Origin: Fimbriimonadaceae bacterium
Lineage (GTDB): Bacteria; Armatimonadota; Fimbriimonadia; Fimbriimonadales; Fimbriimonadaceae
Reading direction: 5' to 3'
DNA length: 64,000 nucleotides
NCBI GenBank assembly: GCA_019187105.1
Contig: JABAQM010000001.1
Coordinates: 3,130,734-3,194,733 of the forward strand
Positions within the stretch are counted from its first letter, which is position 1; each line of letters opens with the position of its first letter. The notes under the pieces were generated by a model. The model ran no database searches and was not told where the DNA came from. It saw only the letters and a program-made list of their open reading frames with translations. Shown here piece after piece: positions 47,391 through 56,924 of this stretch. Both the position numbers and the translations under genes were made by a program.

Positions 47391-48842
47391 ATGAGGCGGG
47401 TGGAAGCATCCCATCTGTTGCGTCGGTTCGGGTTAGGCGCAAGCCGGTCGGAGATCAACGCTCTGGAGCCCCTTTCGGATGAGGCTGCGATCGATCGGGT
47501 CCTCAACTTCACCAATGCTGACGACTTCGTTATTCACCCATTTGAGCTGATTTGGGATCGGAACGACCAGTTCAATAGTCAACCGAGCCGGGTGTCTGCC
47601 TGGTGGTTCCTACAGATGGTCTTGACGGGCAAGCCTGCGGTCGAGAAGCTCACGGTGTTCTGGCACGACCATTTCGCGACGAGCGCCTCAAAGGTGCAGG
47701 CCGGATTGGTCATGCTGAACCATATCCAAACGCTAAGGCGCATGGGGCCTGGCCGCTTTCGAGACCTGCTCGGCGCCGTCGCGGTGGATCCGGCAATGCT
47801 GGTGTGGCTAGATGGCCAGCTCAGCATCAAAGGAAGCCCGAACGAGAACTTTGCTCGCGAGCTCTTCGAGCTTTTCACTCTTGGAATCGGCCACTACACC
47901 GAGCAGGACATCAAGGAAGCTGCCCGAGCCTGCACCGGTTGGAATCTCAGGAGCGTGGCGCTGGGTGGGAACGCCCCCGGGCGGCTGCGGCAACTGGTGC
48001 GAGCAGCTCCGGACCTCGATCCCCTTGTTTATTCGAGCTATACACCGGGATTGCTGGATGCAGGCACCAAGACCATCCTTGGCAAGACGGGCAGGTTCGA
48101 CCTGAACGGGCTGCTCGACATCGCCTCCGATCATGCCCAGACGGCTCGTCACATCGGAGCCAAGCTGTGGGAGTTTTACGTTTATCCGGACCCTGAGGCC
48201 AAGATCGTGGACCGGGTTGCGAAGGAATGGCGAAGCTCCGATGGTGATAGCTTGAAGGTCCTTCGGTGGATGGCAAAAACCGATGAATTCTGGTCGAAAA
48301 GAGCTCGGCGCGCGATTGTGAAGTCACCGGTTGACTTCGTTATTCCGTTGCTTCGGCAATTCGAAATGCGAGAGCAATTGCTGGCCCTCCGTGCCAAAGA
48401 CGCCGAGCCGGAGGTTCCGCTTGCCCAGCCACTTCGAAACCTCGCAACCGGTGGACTCACCGCGATGAACAAGATGGGGATGCTGTTGCTCTATCCTCCG
48501 GATGTCGATGGATGGAGCTGGGGGACGAACTGGATCACCTCAGCAACAGTGATCGATCGCATACGATTCATGGACGGCCTGGCGGCCAACGCTGCTGGCG
48601 GAGCAGCGGCGCTGGTCAAGGCGCTGCAAGACATCGGTGCGACGCAAAGCAACGAAGCGGTCGCCGAGGGAATTCTAAGTGTTTTCGACGCGGAACCGGC
48701 CATCGAGGGGACAGGAATCTTGGCTGAGGCGTTTGGCAAACGTGGTGGCGTGGGCCTGCTGACCGATCCCCGGCGTGCCTCCCCAGCCTTCCGCGACGTG
48801 ATGCGGCTTATCGGCTCGATGCCAAGCTTCCAGTTCTGCTGA
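47391..48842 (+). CDS. DUF1800-family protein
   Basis: A 483-residue protein of the DUF1800 family (often paired with DUF1501 proteins; suggested polymer or cell-surface role, function unproven). Family blocks: EASHLLRRFGLGASRSEINA at the start, WWFLQMVLTGKPAVEKLTVF followed by WHDHFATS, SPNENFARELFELFTLGIGH, YTEQDIKEAARACTGW, and the late YPPDVDGWSWGTNWI. No signal peptide. The start follows a TATAAT box by 6 bases. No DUF1501 partner is adjacent; the last 35 bases overlap the convergent aminotransferase gene. Confidence 0.88.
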   Translation: MRRVEASHLLRRFGLGASRSEINALEPLSDEAAIDRVLNFTNADDFVIHPFELIWDRNDQFNSQPSRVSAWWFLQMVLTGKPAVEKLTVFWHDHFATSASKVQAGLVMLNHIQTLRRMGPGRFRDLLGAVAVDPAMLVWLDGQLSIKGSPNENFARELFELFTLGIGHYTEQDIKEAARACTGWNLRSVALGGNAPGRLRQLVRAAPDLDPLVYSSYTPGLLDAGTKTILGKTGRFDLNGLLDIASDHAQTARHIGAKLWEFYVYPDPEAKIVDRVAKEWRSSDGDSLKVLRWMAKTDEFWSKRARRAIVKSPVDFVIPLLRQFEMREQLLALRAKDAEPEVPLAQPLRNLATGGLTAMNKMGMLLLYPPDVDGWSWGTNWITSATVIDRIRFMDGLAANAAGGAAALVKALQDIGATQSNEAVAEGILSVFDAEPAIEGTGILAEAFGKRGGVGLLTDPRRASPAFRDVMRLIGSMPSFQFC

Positions 48843-49941
48843 CGACGTCCAAGGACTCTCGCAGAATAGCGATCATGCGCTCCTGCGTTTCATGGTCCTT
48901 TACGGCGATTCTGATGGCGCACATCGCGGGAAGGCTTCGCAGATAGAGCCCGTTCAGCTGGCAGTGATCGAGAAGTCGCTGCTGATCGATCGTAGGCACC
49001 CAGACCACCCAGTTGCCCACGGACTCGACTACTTTGCCGAGTGGGTCCAGTTTTGATATCGCTGCTGCCAAGGCGGCACGAAGTGTTCGTGTCGCGTCAT
49101 AACACTTTTGATAATATTGGGGCTCGTCGAGTGCACGGATAGCCGCGATCTGTGCCGGAAGCCCCACTAACCAAGGCGGCGACCATTTCCTGATCGTAGA
49201 GATTAGACCGGTATTGGCAACCAGGTAGCCGGCCCTGGCGCCGCTGAGGGCGAGAGATTTCGAAAGGGACTTGCAAACGATGGCATTCGCGGTTTCGCAG
49301 GCTGTAGCTTCGAGCGATTCCTCGCCCTCGATGTAGTCGATATAGGCCTCGTCAATCCAGCACGTGGTTCTTGGTGGCAAGCGCTCTAAGAACGCCTTAA
49401 GGTTCGACGCCGGAATGTGTCGGCCGGTCGGGTTGTTCGGGTTGACGATCACGATGAAGTCATATCCGCTGGTTGCAGCGCCAATCAACTTGTCGAGGTC
49501 GACGAGGTAACAATCGGAAGGTAGGAGGGGAAAGGTATCGACGGAGCATCGCATCACGTTGCGGCAAAAGTGCGCGTACTCGCCATACATCGGATCCAGA
49601 AGAAGGACGCGCGAGGAGGGCGCCAACAGGTGAGGAAGTGTTCGATAGATCAGGTCCGAAGAGCCAGCGCCTACTGCAATGGAACATTCGGGAATGCTGC
49701 GGGCTTTCGAAATGGCTCGGACCAAACCTTCGGCGTGAGTGGGAGGAGCCGTCTTCAAGGACCAGGACAGGTGATCTCGTAGCGCCTTAACCACACCCGG
49801 AGCTGGAGGGAACCAGGCATCCAAGACGTCAGCAGCTATGACCTCGTGGCAGCGCTCCAGGCTTTGGAGATCGTCGCCGATGGCTTGAAAAGCAGCACCA
49901 CCGTGATAGCAGGTTTCCGTCCTTGATAACGACTGGCTCAT
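48808..49941 (-). CDS. PLP-dependent class I/II aminotransferase (HisC/CobD-like)
   Basis: A 377-residue fold-type I enzyme. It contains IVIVNPNNPTGRHIPASNL, TTCWIDEAYIDYIEGEES, and the PLP Lys in IVCKSLSKSLALSGARAGYL, with a C-terminal CAIRIAVKDHETQE carrying the carboxylate-binding Arg. It resembles histidinol-phosphate aminotransferases and L-threonine-phosphate decarboxylase (CobD) equally; no cobalamin genes are near and a better hisC lies at 19906. Substrate therefore undetermined. Confidence 0.82.
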   Translation of the reverse strand: MSQSLSRTETCYHGGAAFQAIGDDLQSLERCHEVIAADVLDAWFPPAPGVVKALRDHLSWSLKTAPPTHAEGLVRAISKARSIPECSIAVGAGSSDLIYRTLPHLLAPSSRVLLLDPMYGEYAHFCRNVMRCSVDTFPLLPSDCYLVDLDKLIGAATSGYDFIVIVNPNNPTGRHIPASNLKAFLERLPPRTTCWIDEAYIDYIEGEESLEATACETANAIVCKSLSKSLALSGARAGYLVANTGLISTIRKWSPPWLVGLPAQIAAIRALDEPQYYQKCYDATRTLRAALAAAISKLDPLGKVVESVGNWVVWVPTIDQQRLLDHCQLNGLYLRSLPAMCAIRIAVKDHETQERMIAILRESLDVVSRTGSLASSR

Positions 49942-50038
49942 TTTCTTAGCCGTTACGATTGCAGATCGGTGGTCGTTGCCAACCCAGGTTCGATCGGCCC
50001 GGAACTACCCATATCGGGCAACCCGGTGGAAACCGGAC

Positions 50039-50542
50039 CTAAACCCGCCGGCTCTCGTCTCGCCAAACGCCCCACACGTTGGCCTCGTCCCACTCTTCGG
50101 TCGGTTCATTGCCGGCGTTGCGCAAACCAACCAGGATGCAGGCGAAGTGATAGCCGTCGTGCCAGAGCATGTGCTGCAGGAAGTAGATGGCATCGTCGTA
50201 TGCACCGGCTTGGCCGTTGCCCGCCCTCTCCTTAACGGCGTCGTGGACCGCCTGACCACTGATTTCAAGTTGCCGACGGATTTCAGCCAGATCGTCGATT
50301 GGAATCCACGTGTCGCCTTCCTGTGAGTAGACGTCTCCGAGCTTCGCCTGCTCATCCTTGGACACCTGGCCTAGCCAGTAGTGCCGGACTTCGTGGATGT
50401 GGCACAGGTGCTCCTTGATGGAGAAGCTGTCTTCACTGGATTTGACCTCCTTGTTGCCATCGGTGACCAGCGAGGTGATATTGGCGAGGATTCGACGATT
50501 TCGATTCCACGAGTCGAGTAGAAGGGTGAGGATTGGGTCCAT
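50039..50542 (-). CDS. DinB-fold protein
   Basis: A 167-residue DinB-like four-helix protein. Candidate metal-binding His lie in IKEHLCHIHEVRHYWLGQV and in the C-terminal LQHMLWHDGYHFACILVGLR, the positions used by the family. It begins at ATG 50542 and is expressed alone. A thiol S-transferase role is possible but not shown. Second of three DinB-fold genes here. Confidence 0.75.
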   Translation of the reverse strand: MDPILTLLLDSWNRNRRILANITSLVTDGNKEVKSSEDSFSIKEHLCHIHEVRHYWLGQVSKDEQAKLGDVYSQEGDTWIPIDDLAEIRRQLEISGQAVHDAVKERAGNGQAGAYDDAIYFLQHMLWHDGYHFACILVGLRNAGNEPTEEWDEANVWGVWRDESRRV

Positions 50543-50615
50543 GTTTGCTACCTTGCGTCGACTTATAGTACACGAAAGATCGTCAAAAGGGTAGCCAAAT
50601 GTCTATGGTTGATTG

Positions 50616-51260
50616 CTACTTCACCCGCGCCAGCATCAGGCCGTCACCCACGGTAAGAAGCGCCGCATCCACGCGTGGGTCGGATGCGATGGCCAGGCCC
50701 ACCTGTCGGAGGGCGACCGTGTCCGCATCGTCGATTGCAAGGTCGGCGACTTTTCCGTCCCAGAGCAGGTTGTCGAGAACGATCAGGCCGCCAGATCGTA
50801 TCAGCTTGAGACATCGCTCGTAATATGCGTGGTAGTTCTCTTTGTCGGCGTCGATGAAGGCCATGTCGAAGCTCTCCGCCTCCAGGCCGGCCAGCGTTTC
50901 GAGGGCAGGTGCGATGCGGAGGTCGATGCGGTCCGCGACGCCGGCTTCCACCCAATAAGACTGCCCAATTGCCGTCCATTCTTCGATGACGTCGCAGGCG
51001 ACCAGTCTGCCGTCGGGCGGCAGGGCCATCGCCATCTTGAGGGTCGCATATCCGGTGAAGACCCCGATCTCGACAATGCGTTTGGCACCCACCAACTTGA
51101 CCAGGAGCGCCAGCACGGCGCCAACTTCGGGCGAGCTGGCCATGGCCGATCGCTCCAGTCGCATCGTTTCGTCGTATAGCCGACGCTCGACCTCGGTTGA
51201 CTTCACGAGGTTGGCATCGATGTACCGCTCGACGGCTTCCGGCAAGAGAGACCTACCCAT
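50616..51260 (-). CDS. SAM-dependent O-methyltransferase (family 3)
   Basis: A 214-residue class I O-methyltransferase related to caffeoyl-CoA/catechol O-methyltransferases: IVEIGVFTGYATLKMAMALP as motif I, RLVACDVIEEWTAIGQSYW, AESFDMAFIDADKENYHAYY with the metal-ligand Asp pair, and LIVLDNLLWDGKVAD with the third ligand. Such enzymes methylate catechol-like phenols with Mg. It lies between two DinB genes, all on the minus strand but with separate spacing. Confidence 0.88.
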   Translation of the reverse strand: MGRSLLPEAVERYIDANLVKSTEVERRLYDETMRLERSAMASSPEVGAVLALLVKLVGAKRIVEIGVFTGYATLKMAMALPPDGRLVACDVIEEWTAIGQSYWVEAGVADRIDLRIAPALETLAGLEAESFDMAFIDADKENYHAYYERCLKLIRSGGLIVLDNLLWDGKVADLAIDDADTVALRQVGLAIASDPRVDAALLTVGDGLMLARVK

Positions 51261-51286
51261 TGACCCTCAGTATAGGCGGCGACTTC

Positions 51287-51787
51287 CTAGTTGTCTTCGG
51301 TCTCGTGCCCGAAGACTTCCCGTACAGAGTAGATCTGGCCGGTGTGGTAGGCGACGTGGAAACCCATGTATTGCAGCACCATGCCCCACGTGGCTTTATC
51401 GCTGCCGTTCGCGAGCATGTGGCTTTCGGGGTTGAGGTTTTCTACGATCGACTTGGCTTCACCATGGACCGTGGTCAACTCTCGCAGCACGTCGGCAGTT
51501 GTTAGTTCCAGCCGTACCGGAGCGTTCACGATAGCTGTGTAATACGAGAACGCTCGATCGACCAGCGGGCTCTGTATCGGTATGTTCTCGCGTCCGACAT
51601 CACCAGACGAGGGTTTGGTGGCCAGCGCCGCTTCGCCAAAGGCAATGTGGCCGGCGAGTTCTCCGACGCTGAGCAATCTCGGATGCGCCCGCAACCAGAG
51701 GTCGCTGTCACTGAGGCCGCCCATCGCAATAGCGAGTTCGCGGTGCGCCTCGTCCCAAGCTCGCACAAGGTGCTCCAGGTGTAGCAT
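51287..51787 (-). CDS. DinB-fold protein
   Basis: A 166-residue DinB-like protein: MLHLEHLVRAWDEAHRELAI, LSVGELAGHIAFGEAALATK with the central His, and YMGFHVAYHTGQIYSVREVF with the C-terminal His pair. These give the three-His pattern of the family. It ends 26 bases upstream of the O-methyltransferase start and may share its transcript. Third DinB-fold gene of the window. Confidence 0.76.
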   Translation of the reverse strand: MLHLEHLVRAWDEAHRELAIAMGGLSDSDLWLRAHPRLLSVGELAGHIAFGEAALATKPSSGDVGRENIPIQSPLVDRAFSYYTAIVNAPVRLELTTADVLRELTTVHGEAKSIVENLNPESHMLANGSDKATWGMVLQYMGFHVAYHTGQIYSVREVFGHETEDN

Positions 51788-51901
51788 GGGACCATTCTAT
51801 CCCCAAGCTAGACGCATGTCTGTCGGTGCGGCGAGGGCGTTTCTCGATGTGCGCGACATCGCTTTGGGAACCAAACGCCATGGCATCGCGTAGGCTCCAC
51901 G

Positions 51902-53269
51902 ATGAAGTTTGCCGTTTGCATGACCGCCGCTTTCCTAGCGGCCCTCTCTTGGGCCGATGACGTCGACGATTTGATTCGGAAAGAAATGGACGCTCGCCGC
52001 ATCCCTGGGATGTCCGTGCTGATCACAAAAGACGATAAGCTGATCAAGCGGGCTGCCTATGGCAAAGCCGACCTCGAGCTTGATGTGCCGATGACGGTGC
52101 ACCATGTCATGGAGAGCGGGTCAATCGGCAAGACCTTTACCGCAACCGTCATTTTTCAGCTCATCGAAGAAGGGAAGCTGAACCTGAGCGATACGCTCGG
52201 CAAGAGGCTTAAGGATTGCCCCGAGCCGTGGAAGGATCTCACTCTGCAGATGCTTCTAAGTCATTCCAGCGGATTGCCGGACTATGCAGGCGTTCCTGGG
52301 CTGGGCCTGATCGAAAAGTGGGAGAAGGCCGATTGGTTCAAAAAGATGCCCACGCTGCCGTTCGACTTTGCGCCAGGCACCCAGTTCGCGTATAGCAACA
52401 GCAACTACTGGTTGCTTGGCTTTGTGGCAGAGGAGGCGGGCGGCAAGCCGATCTTGGAGCTCGTCCAAGCTCGCATCTTCGATAAGCTCGGCCTCAAGCA
52501 TAGTTATGTTGCCGACGAGCTCGCCATCATCCCACACCGCGCGAAGGGTTACCTGCGCAATGGACCGACCCTGCTGAACGGTCCGAGCATCGCACCCGGA
52601 TACGGGGACGGCTCGCTCATCAACTCGTGCGAGGATCTGGCCGCTCTGGAGAAAGGATTGCGCGAGGGCAAGCTGCTCAAGCCTGAAACTGTGGCTCAGA
52701 TGCAGACGGCCCATCGGCTGCCAAACGGACGAAAGACCGGCTACGGTTACGGCTGGTTTGTTCGAGAGGTCAACAAGATCAAGCTCGTTTCCCACGGCGG
52801 CAACACAGCCGGCTACTTTGCCTCGTTATTCCGGGTTCCCACGAAGGGGCTCACGATCGTCGTGGAGGGCAACATCCACGATGTCGGAGGTGACGGCGTC
52901 GCGCAGAAGATCGCCGAACTCTATGTGCCCGAACTGCGCTACGTCAAGCTCCCCGAGGCGCAGGACCCTGATCCCAAGGCAACGGCCCAGCGACTGGACG
53001 TTATCAAGTCGCTGGCTGCTAGAACGCCGAACGAAGAGCTGATCGACCCGGATATGTCCGCCCGATTAAAGACCGGAAGGGGCCAAATGGCAATGGGAAG
53101 CTTTGCACGATTCAAAGACCTTGGTAAATTGGCCTACCTTGGCACCGAGGCCGATGATCCCGATACCGTCGTCAAGTACCGTGGGGAACTCAACGGTAAA
53201 ACCTACTTGTTCACCTTCACCATCACAAAGGCTGGGAAAGTGTATAGCGTAGGCCATCGGGAAGAGTGA
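51902..53269 (+). CDS. Secreted serine beta-lactamase-like hydrolase (class C fold)
   Basis: A 455-residue exported hydrolase of the class C beta-lactamase/esterase family. The signal peptide MKFAVCMTAAFLAALSWA is followed by the nucleophile in MESGSIGKTFTATVIF (SxxK = SIGK), the Tyr motif in FAYSNSNYWLLG (YSN), and the third motif in LVSHGGNTAGYFASLF (HGG, as in esterase-like members). A C-terminal domain of about 90 residues follows. Role: cell-wall peptidase or esterase; true beta-lactam resistance is not implied. Confidence 0.88.
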   Translation: MKFAVCMTAAFLAALSWADDVDDLIRKEMDARRIPGMSVLITKDDKLIKRAAYGKADLELDVPMTVHHVMESGSIGKTFTATVIFQLIEEGKLNLSDTLGKRLKDCPEPWKDLTLQMLLSHSSGLPDYAGVPGLGLIEKWEKADWFKKMPTLPFDFAPGTQFAYSNSNYWLLGFVAEEAGGKPILELVQARIFDKLGLKHSYVADELAIIPHRAKGYLRNGPTLLNGPSIAPGYGDGSLINSCEDLAALEKGLREGKLLKPETVAQMQTAHRLPNGRKTGYGYGWFVREVNKIKLVSHGGNTAGYFASLFRVPTKGLTIVVEGNIHDVGGDGVAQKIAELYVPELRYVKLPEAQDPDPKATAQRLDVIKSLAARTPNEELIDPDMSARLKTGRGQMAMGSFARFKDLGKLAYLGTEADDPDTVVKYRGELNGKTYLFTFTITKAGKVYSVGHREE

Positions 53270-53301
53270 GGCGCTTTCTCGCCCAGGTAGTTGCATTGTA
53301 A

Positions 53302-53327
53302 GGGGAGCGGGATCAGCCACGCTCTCC
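53302..53327. terminator. Hairpin between convergent genes
   Basis: GGGGAGCG pairs with CGCTCTCC (one G-U) across a 10-base loop, between the serine hydrolase and the FMN reductase gene. No U tract. Confidence 0.5.
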
Positions 53328-53330
53328 TAG

Positions 53331-53921
53331 TTAGTCGGTAGGGCAGACGACCTCTTCGTGCGGTACCACCGTGAGCACTCGCACAATGAAATCATGGAAC
53401 TCCGCAACGTAGTTTCTGAGGAACTTCTCGGTGGACGGATTCGTGACGTTGCCGTCGGCGTCGATGAGGTCGGGGGTGAATGTGATATAGGCCTCGGGCG
53501 AGTTCATTTGCGGCGCGTTCAGAAAGCTCAGCACACTGCGGAGGCTCTGTTGGGCAACGGCCGTACCAATCGAGCCAGGAGACGTTCCGATGACGGCGGT
53601 CGGCTTTCGCGCAAACGAGTTGGTCCCCCAAGGTCGGCTGGCCCAGTCGATCGCATTCTTCAATCCACCTGGGATGGAACGGTTGTACTCGGGTGTCACA
53701 AACAGGATCGCATGCGAACGGCTGACCGCGTCCTTGAGCGCCTTCGCCACCGGCGGAAAGCTGCTGTCGTAATCGCTGCTGTAAAGGGGGAGATCCCGAA
53801 TAGCGATCTCCTCAAATTCTAAGTCCGGCGGAGCCAATTTGATGAGGGCCTGGGCAAGTTTACGGTTGATCGAGGTCGAAGACAGGCTTCCGACTAAGTA
53901 GCCCACATTGTATGTCGCCAT
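53331..53921 (-). CDS. NADPH-dependent FMN reductase-like flavoprotein
   Basis: A 196-residue flavodoxin-fold protein of the NADPH-dependent FMN reductase/ChrR/AzoR type. It has NVGYLVGSLSSTSINRKLAQ as the FMN phosphate loop, IRDLPLYSSDYDSSFPP, FVTPEYNRSIPGGLKNAIDW (the family signature), and KPTAVIGTSPGSIGTAVAQQ. Reduces FMN, quinones or chromate in characterised relatives. Monocistronic. Confidence 0.9.
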   Translation of the reverse strand: MATYNVGYLVGSLSSTSINRKLAQALIKLAPPDLEFEEIAIRDLPLYSSDYDSSFPPVAKALKDAVSRSHAILFVTPEYNRSIPGGLKNAIDWASRPWGTNSFARKPTAVIGTSPGSIGTAVAQQSLRSVLSFLNAPQMNSPEAYITFTPDLIDADGNVTNPSTEKFLRNYVAEFHDFIVRVLTVVPHEEVVCPTD

Positions 53922-53993
53922 TACTCAAGATACGCCGGGTTAGTCGTGGATTGAGTCCCACAACTTCTTCGGTGCTACTTCAGACGCTGGTAC

Positions 53994-54620
53994 CTAAACT
54001 CGTTTTCGCCTCAGCGCAATGAGCCCTAGCCCAAGCCCGAGCGCTGCCATGCTGACCGGCTCCGGTACCACATTGATTTCGAAAGCGCCAGCCGGCAACT
54101 GCATGCTGTAGTTGTAGGTTTCGCCGCCGTCGTAGCTGAAGCCGCAAAGCTGCTCGTCCGTGACAGTTGTCATGTTCCACGCGTCCCAAGTGTCATCGAC
54201 GACGTAGTGGGTGCCAAGCCAATACTTCGTCCCAGCCACAAGGAAGGGCGTGTCTTCGGAGTTTGTAAGGTTGAGCAGGTCTGGCTCACCAAGCTCAGCA
54301 AGGGTCTCCGTCCACGCAATGAGTGGATTCCCAAGGGTGTCCGATCCACTATCGTCGTAGAGTATGACCCGCCCAATGTTGGTACCCGCAACGTGGCCGA
54401 ATGGAATGACGACGCTGGTCAACGATCCTGATGCGAGGGCAGTGAACTGGAACGCAACGACTTGGGTTGGAAAACCACTGGTTGGGCCCGAAACCGTCCA
54501 TCCACCGGCGATTTCATACCCATAGTTCGTCCCAAAGTTCGAATAGCAGACAACTGCGTAAGGTGCGGATGCAAGGGCTACCCCAGCGATCGTGGCAGCA
54601 ACTCGCGTTTGCCATTTCAT
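53994..54620 (-). CDS. Secreted PEP-CTERM protein
   Basis: A 208-residue exported protein with signal peptide MKWQTRVAATIAGVALASAP, a beta-rich body (VVAFQFTALASGSLTSVVIP, TKYWLGTHYVVDDTWDAW) and the sorting tail NVVPEPVSMAALGLGLGLIA followed by LRRKRV. AAGGAG lies 7 bases before the ATG. The body resembles 'choice-of-anchor' PEP-CTERM domains; its role is unknown. Confidence 0.85.
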   Translation of the reverse strand: MKWQTRVAATIAGVALASAPYAVVCYSNFGTNYGYEIAGGWTVSGPTSGFPTQVVAFQFTALASGSLTSVVIPFGHVAGTNIGRVILYDDSGSDTLGNPLIAWTETLAELGEPDLLNLTNSEDTPFLVAGTKYWLGTHYVVDDTWDAWNMTTVTDEQLCGFSYDGGETYNYSMQLPAGAFEINVVPEPVSMAALGLGLGLIALRRKRV

Positions 54621-54952
54621 GTGCTTCTCCTTTCTAGGTGCTCGGTCCTGATATAGAACAACCGAGATCCAATGCTTTCACCTTGAATCTACCTATGTGG
54701 AGATGCCAGATCCTGTCGCAATTTTAGTGTCACTACTTAGACCGACCCAAGCGCCTCGACTCTCGATCTGCTGAACCGTTGTGCAGGCAGCGTGGGACCT
54801 AAAACGTGCTCCGCACAACGGTCTTCGTCTAAAAACTGCCGACCGGGACACTCAATGCGGACCAGGCTCTGGATCCTTCCTTGCGTTCCTCTCGTGCCAG
54901 GTTCGTCGGCCGGACAACAAGCCCGGAACGGCCATGGTGATTCCGGTCCCTG
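54621..54952. other. Intergenic stretch without a recognised feature
   Basis: 332 bases between two minus-strand PEP-CTERM genes. No credible reading frame or RNA gene is visible. GGCCG..CGGCC around 54911-54936 could form a weak hairpin near the end of the upstream gene's neighbourhood. Confidence 0.5.
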
Positions 54953-55627
54953 CTAAGCGTTTGGAGTCTTTCGACGCCGGCGGACCACCGCAGCCAGCCC
55001 CGCGCCGAGCGCGAGCATGGTAGCCGGTTCCGGTATCGCCTGGGCGGTCATGTGGAAATCCCACGGCGCGCAGCCGGTCGAGCTGCCCATTGGATCGTAG
55101 TGGCGCTCAGCCCGTAAACGGTAATCGCCCGGACCCCAGAGTGCCGAGTAGCTATGGATCTGGTTCCGGTCGACGAGAAGGACCCAGTTGATGCCATTCC
55201 AGAAATCGATTTCGGCCCACGAATTGGGGAGATCGAACAACGCGGAGGTTGTGACGATGTTCGGTATGTCGAGATTGATCCCCAGCCAGAGCTGGCTCAG
55301 CAGATGTGCGCTGTTGCCGGCGCCGTTGTCGACCGAATCCCAACACGCGACCAGTTGGACGTCGAGGGTGGTCGGCGTACAATTCCAGCCGACGCTCGCG
55401 AACGAGTGAACCGTGCTCGACCCCTGACTGGCGAAGGCATCGATCTGGTGGAAGAAGTTCTGCTGAGCGCCGGTGCTGTTGTTCGTCCACGATTGGAGAT
55501 CCTGGGAAGCGCCCGAGAAGGCATAGGCTTCCAGGTTATAGGCGGCGTCCCACACGGTCATGGTCTGCGCAGAAGCAGCGGCCGAAACAGCGAGGGCGAC
55601 GACGATCGAATACTGGCGAAGCATCAT
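54953..55627 (-). CDS. Secreted PEP-CTERM protein
   Basis: A 224-residue exported protein with signal peptide MMLRQYSIVVALAVSAAASA, an aromatic-rich body (FWNGINWVLLVDRNQIHSYS, YDPMGSSTGCAPWDFHMTAQ) and the sorting tail AIPEPATMLALGAGLAAVVR followed by RRRKTPNA. The start is the first of two adjacent Met codons (55627), with GGGAG 10 bases before it; the longer open frame to 55726 would mask the signal peptide. Confidence 0.83.
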   Translation of the reverse strand: MMLRQYSIVVALAVSAAASAQTMTVWDAAYNLEAYAFSGASQDLQSWTNNSTGAQQNFFHQIDAFASQGSSTVHSFASVGWNCTPTTLDVQLVACWDSVDNGAGNSAHLLSQLWLGINLDIPNIVTTSALFDLPNSWAEIDFWNGINWVLLVDRNQIHSYSALWGPGDYRLRAERHYDPMGSSTGCAPWDFHMTAQAIPEPATMLALGAGLAAVVRRRRKTPNA

Positions 55628-55722
55628 GTTAACTCTCCCACGGGACACCTTCATTATATGGCGAGAAATGTCAGAGTTATGTAAACCTGGTAGCCAAGCG
55701 CTTGCTCGCTGTCCAATCGGCG

Positions 55723-56652
55723 TCAACGAGTGGTTTCGCGTTTGAACTCGAACTTCCGGGGCGTCCCGCCTTTCGTGTAGCCGATCGTCGCCGTCAGGGC
55801 GTCCCCAGAGAGCTCGTAGACGATGCGTTTGGGATAGTCGTGGCGAGGGTTGTCGAACACCGCCCGATTGCCGCTCATCTCGGTCAGGACGAACTCGGTT
55901 GGCGCGGCGCCGTTGGGTTGGGCGATGTAGACCAGTCCGCCGTCGCGTTCAACGATGCGCAAAAACTCGAAGGCCGACATCTTGCCGCTGGCGTTGACAG
56001 TCCGCGATGTGGCAAGCATCGCCCCGCCCTTCGCCGGGCTCCATCGCTCTTCGAAGGTCGCCCCCGAGCTCCTCGTACCGACCCACGCGCCCTCCAGCCA
56101 TTTGAGGTCACTGATCGTGGCCTTAAAGGCGGCCGGCATCGGAATGTCCTGGGGATGGCGGTAAAGCCCGACGGACCAGACCCCCGCGGTCAGCTCGAGG
56201 TTGGATCGCACGACCAGCCCGTCCTTCGTCATGCGGAATTCCCGCTTGATGAGCCCTTCTGCTGCCTGTCCGCTTCCTCGCACGAACTCCATCTCGGTGG
56301 CGAGCAGGCCGTCTTTCCACGAGGCGCGATAGCGGGTCAAGGTTCCGGGGTTGGCGCCCGCGATCTCGGTGGGGGTGCCGTCGAGCTTGACTTTCACATC
56401 TCGGTTGCCGCCGCCGCCATGGCCCCACACCAGAACCACCGCGCCGTCTTCGATCTTGAAGATGAAGCGCGAATTCATCGGCGGATTCATCTGCTCCTGC
56501 GCGCGGCCCTCGGTGCGATCCTCGACGAAGATCCACTCGCCGTCGAAGGCGCGGACGTCGGGGTCCTGCGTCGCGGCCGTGCCGGCGGTCGAAAGGAAAG
56601 CGACGAGCGAAAGGACGGGAAGCGTAAGGGCAAGCCGGGCGAGAAGTTGCAT
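55723..56652 (-). CDS. Secreted DUF6265-domain protein
   Basis: A 309-residue exported protein with signal MQLLARLALTLPVLSLVAFL. Residues ~190-305 form a DUF6265 domain: LKWLEGAWVGTRSSGATFEE, RWSPAKGGAMLATSRTV, FEFLRIVERDGGLVYIAQPN, and VFDNPRHDYPKRIVYELSGD. The preceding region (FDGEWIFVEDRTEGRAQEQM, GLIKREFRMTKDGLVVRSNL) looks like a second lipocalin/THAP4-like barrel. Function unknown. ATG 56652 was chosen because the signal peptide begins there. Confidence 0.8.
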   Translation of the reverse strand: MQLLARLALTLPVLSLVAFLSTAGTAATQDPDVRAFDGEWIFVEDRTEGRAQEQMNPPMNSRFIFKIEDGAVVLVWGHGGGGNRDVKVKLDGTPTEIAGANPGTLTRYRASWKDGLLATEMEFVRGSGQAAEGLIKREFRMTKDGLVVRSNLELTAGVWSVGLYRHPQDIPMPAAFKATISDLKWLEGAWVGTRSSGATFEERWSPAKGGAMLATSRTVNASGKMSAFEFLRIVERDGGLVYIAQPNGAAPTEFVLTEMSGNRAVFDNPRHDYPKRIVYELSGDALTATIGYTKGGTPRKFEFKRETTR

Positions 56653-56924
56653 GGCGATGATTACCGTGAAAGGTTGTCGAAGTGTAGCAACATTGCGGTT
56701 CGTCATTCCGAGCGGGGTGTGGGGCTACGCGGCACGGGAGAAGGCGTCTTGGAAGTCGCCATGGCGGGCGAGTGGTCGGCAGAGCCCTTGCCGCGAACGG
56801 CTCTAACCACCCGGACGCGATTAGATGCCCGAGCGCATCATCACCGACTACTCGAACCAAAGCGCTTCTCCGGTTAATGCGGTCCGCAGAACCCGGATGC
56901 GGGCCAGGTCGTAGGTAACTTCAA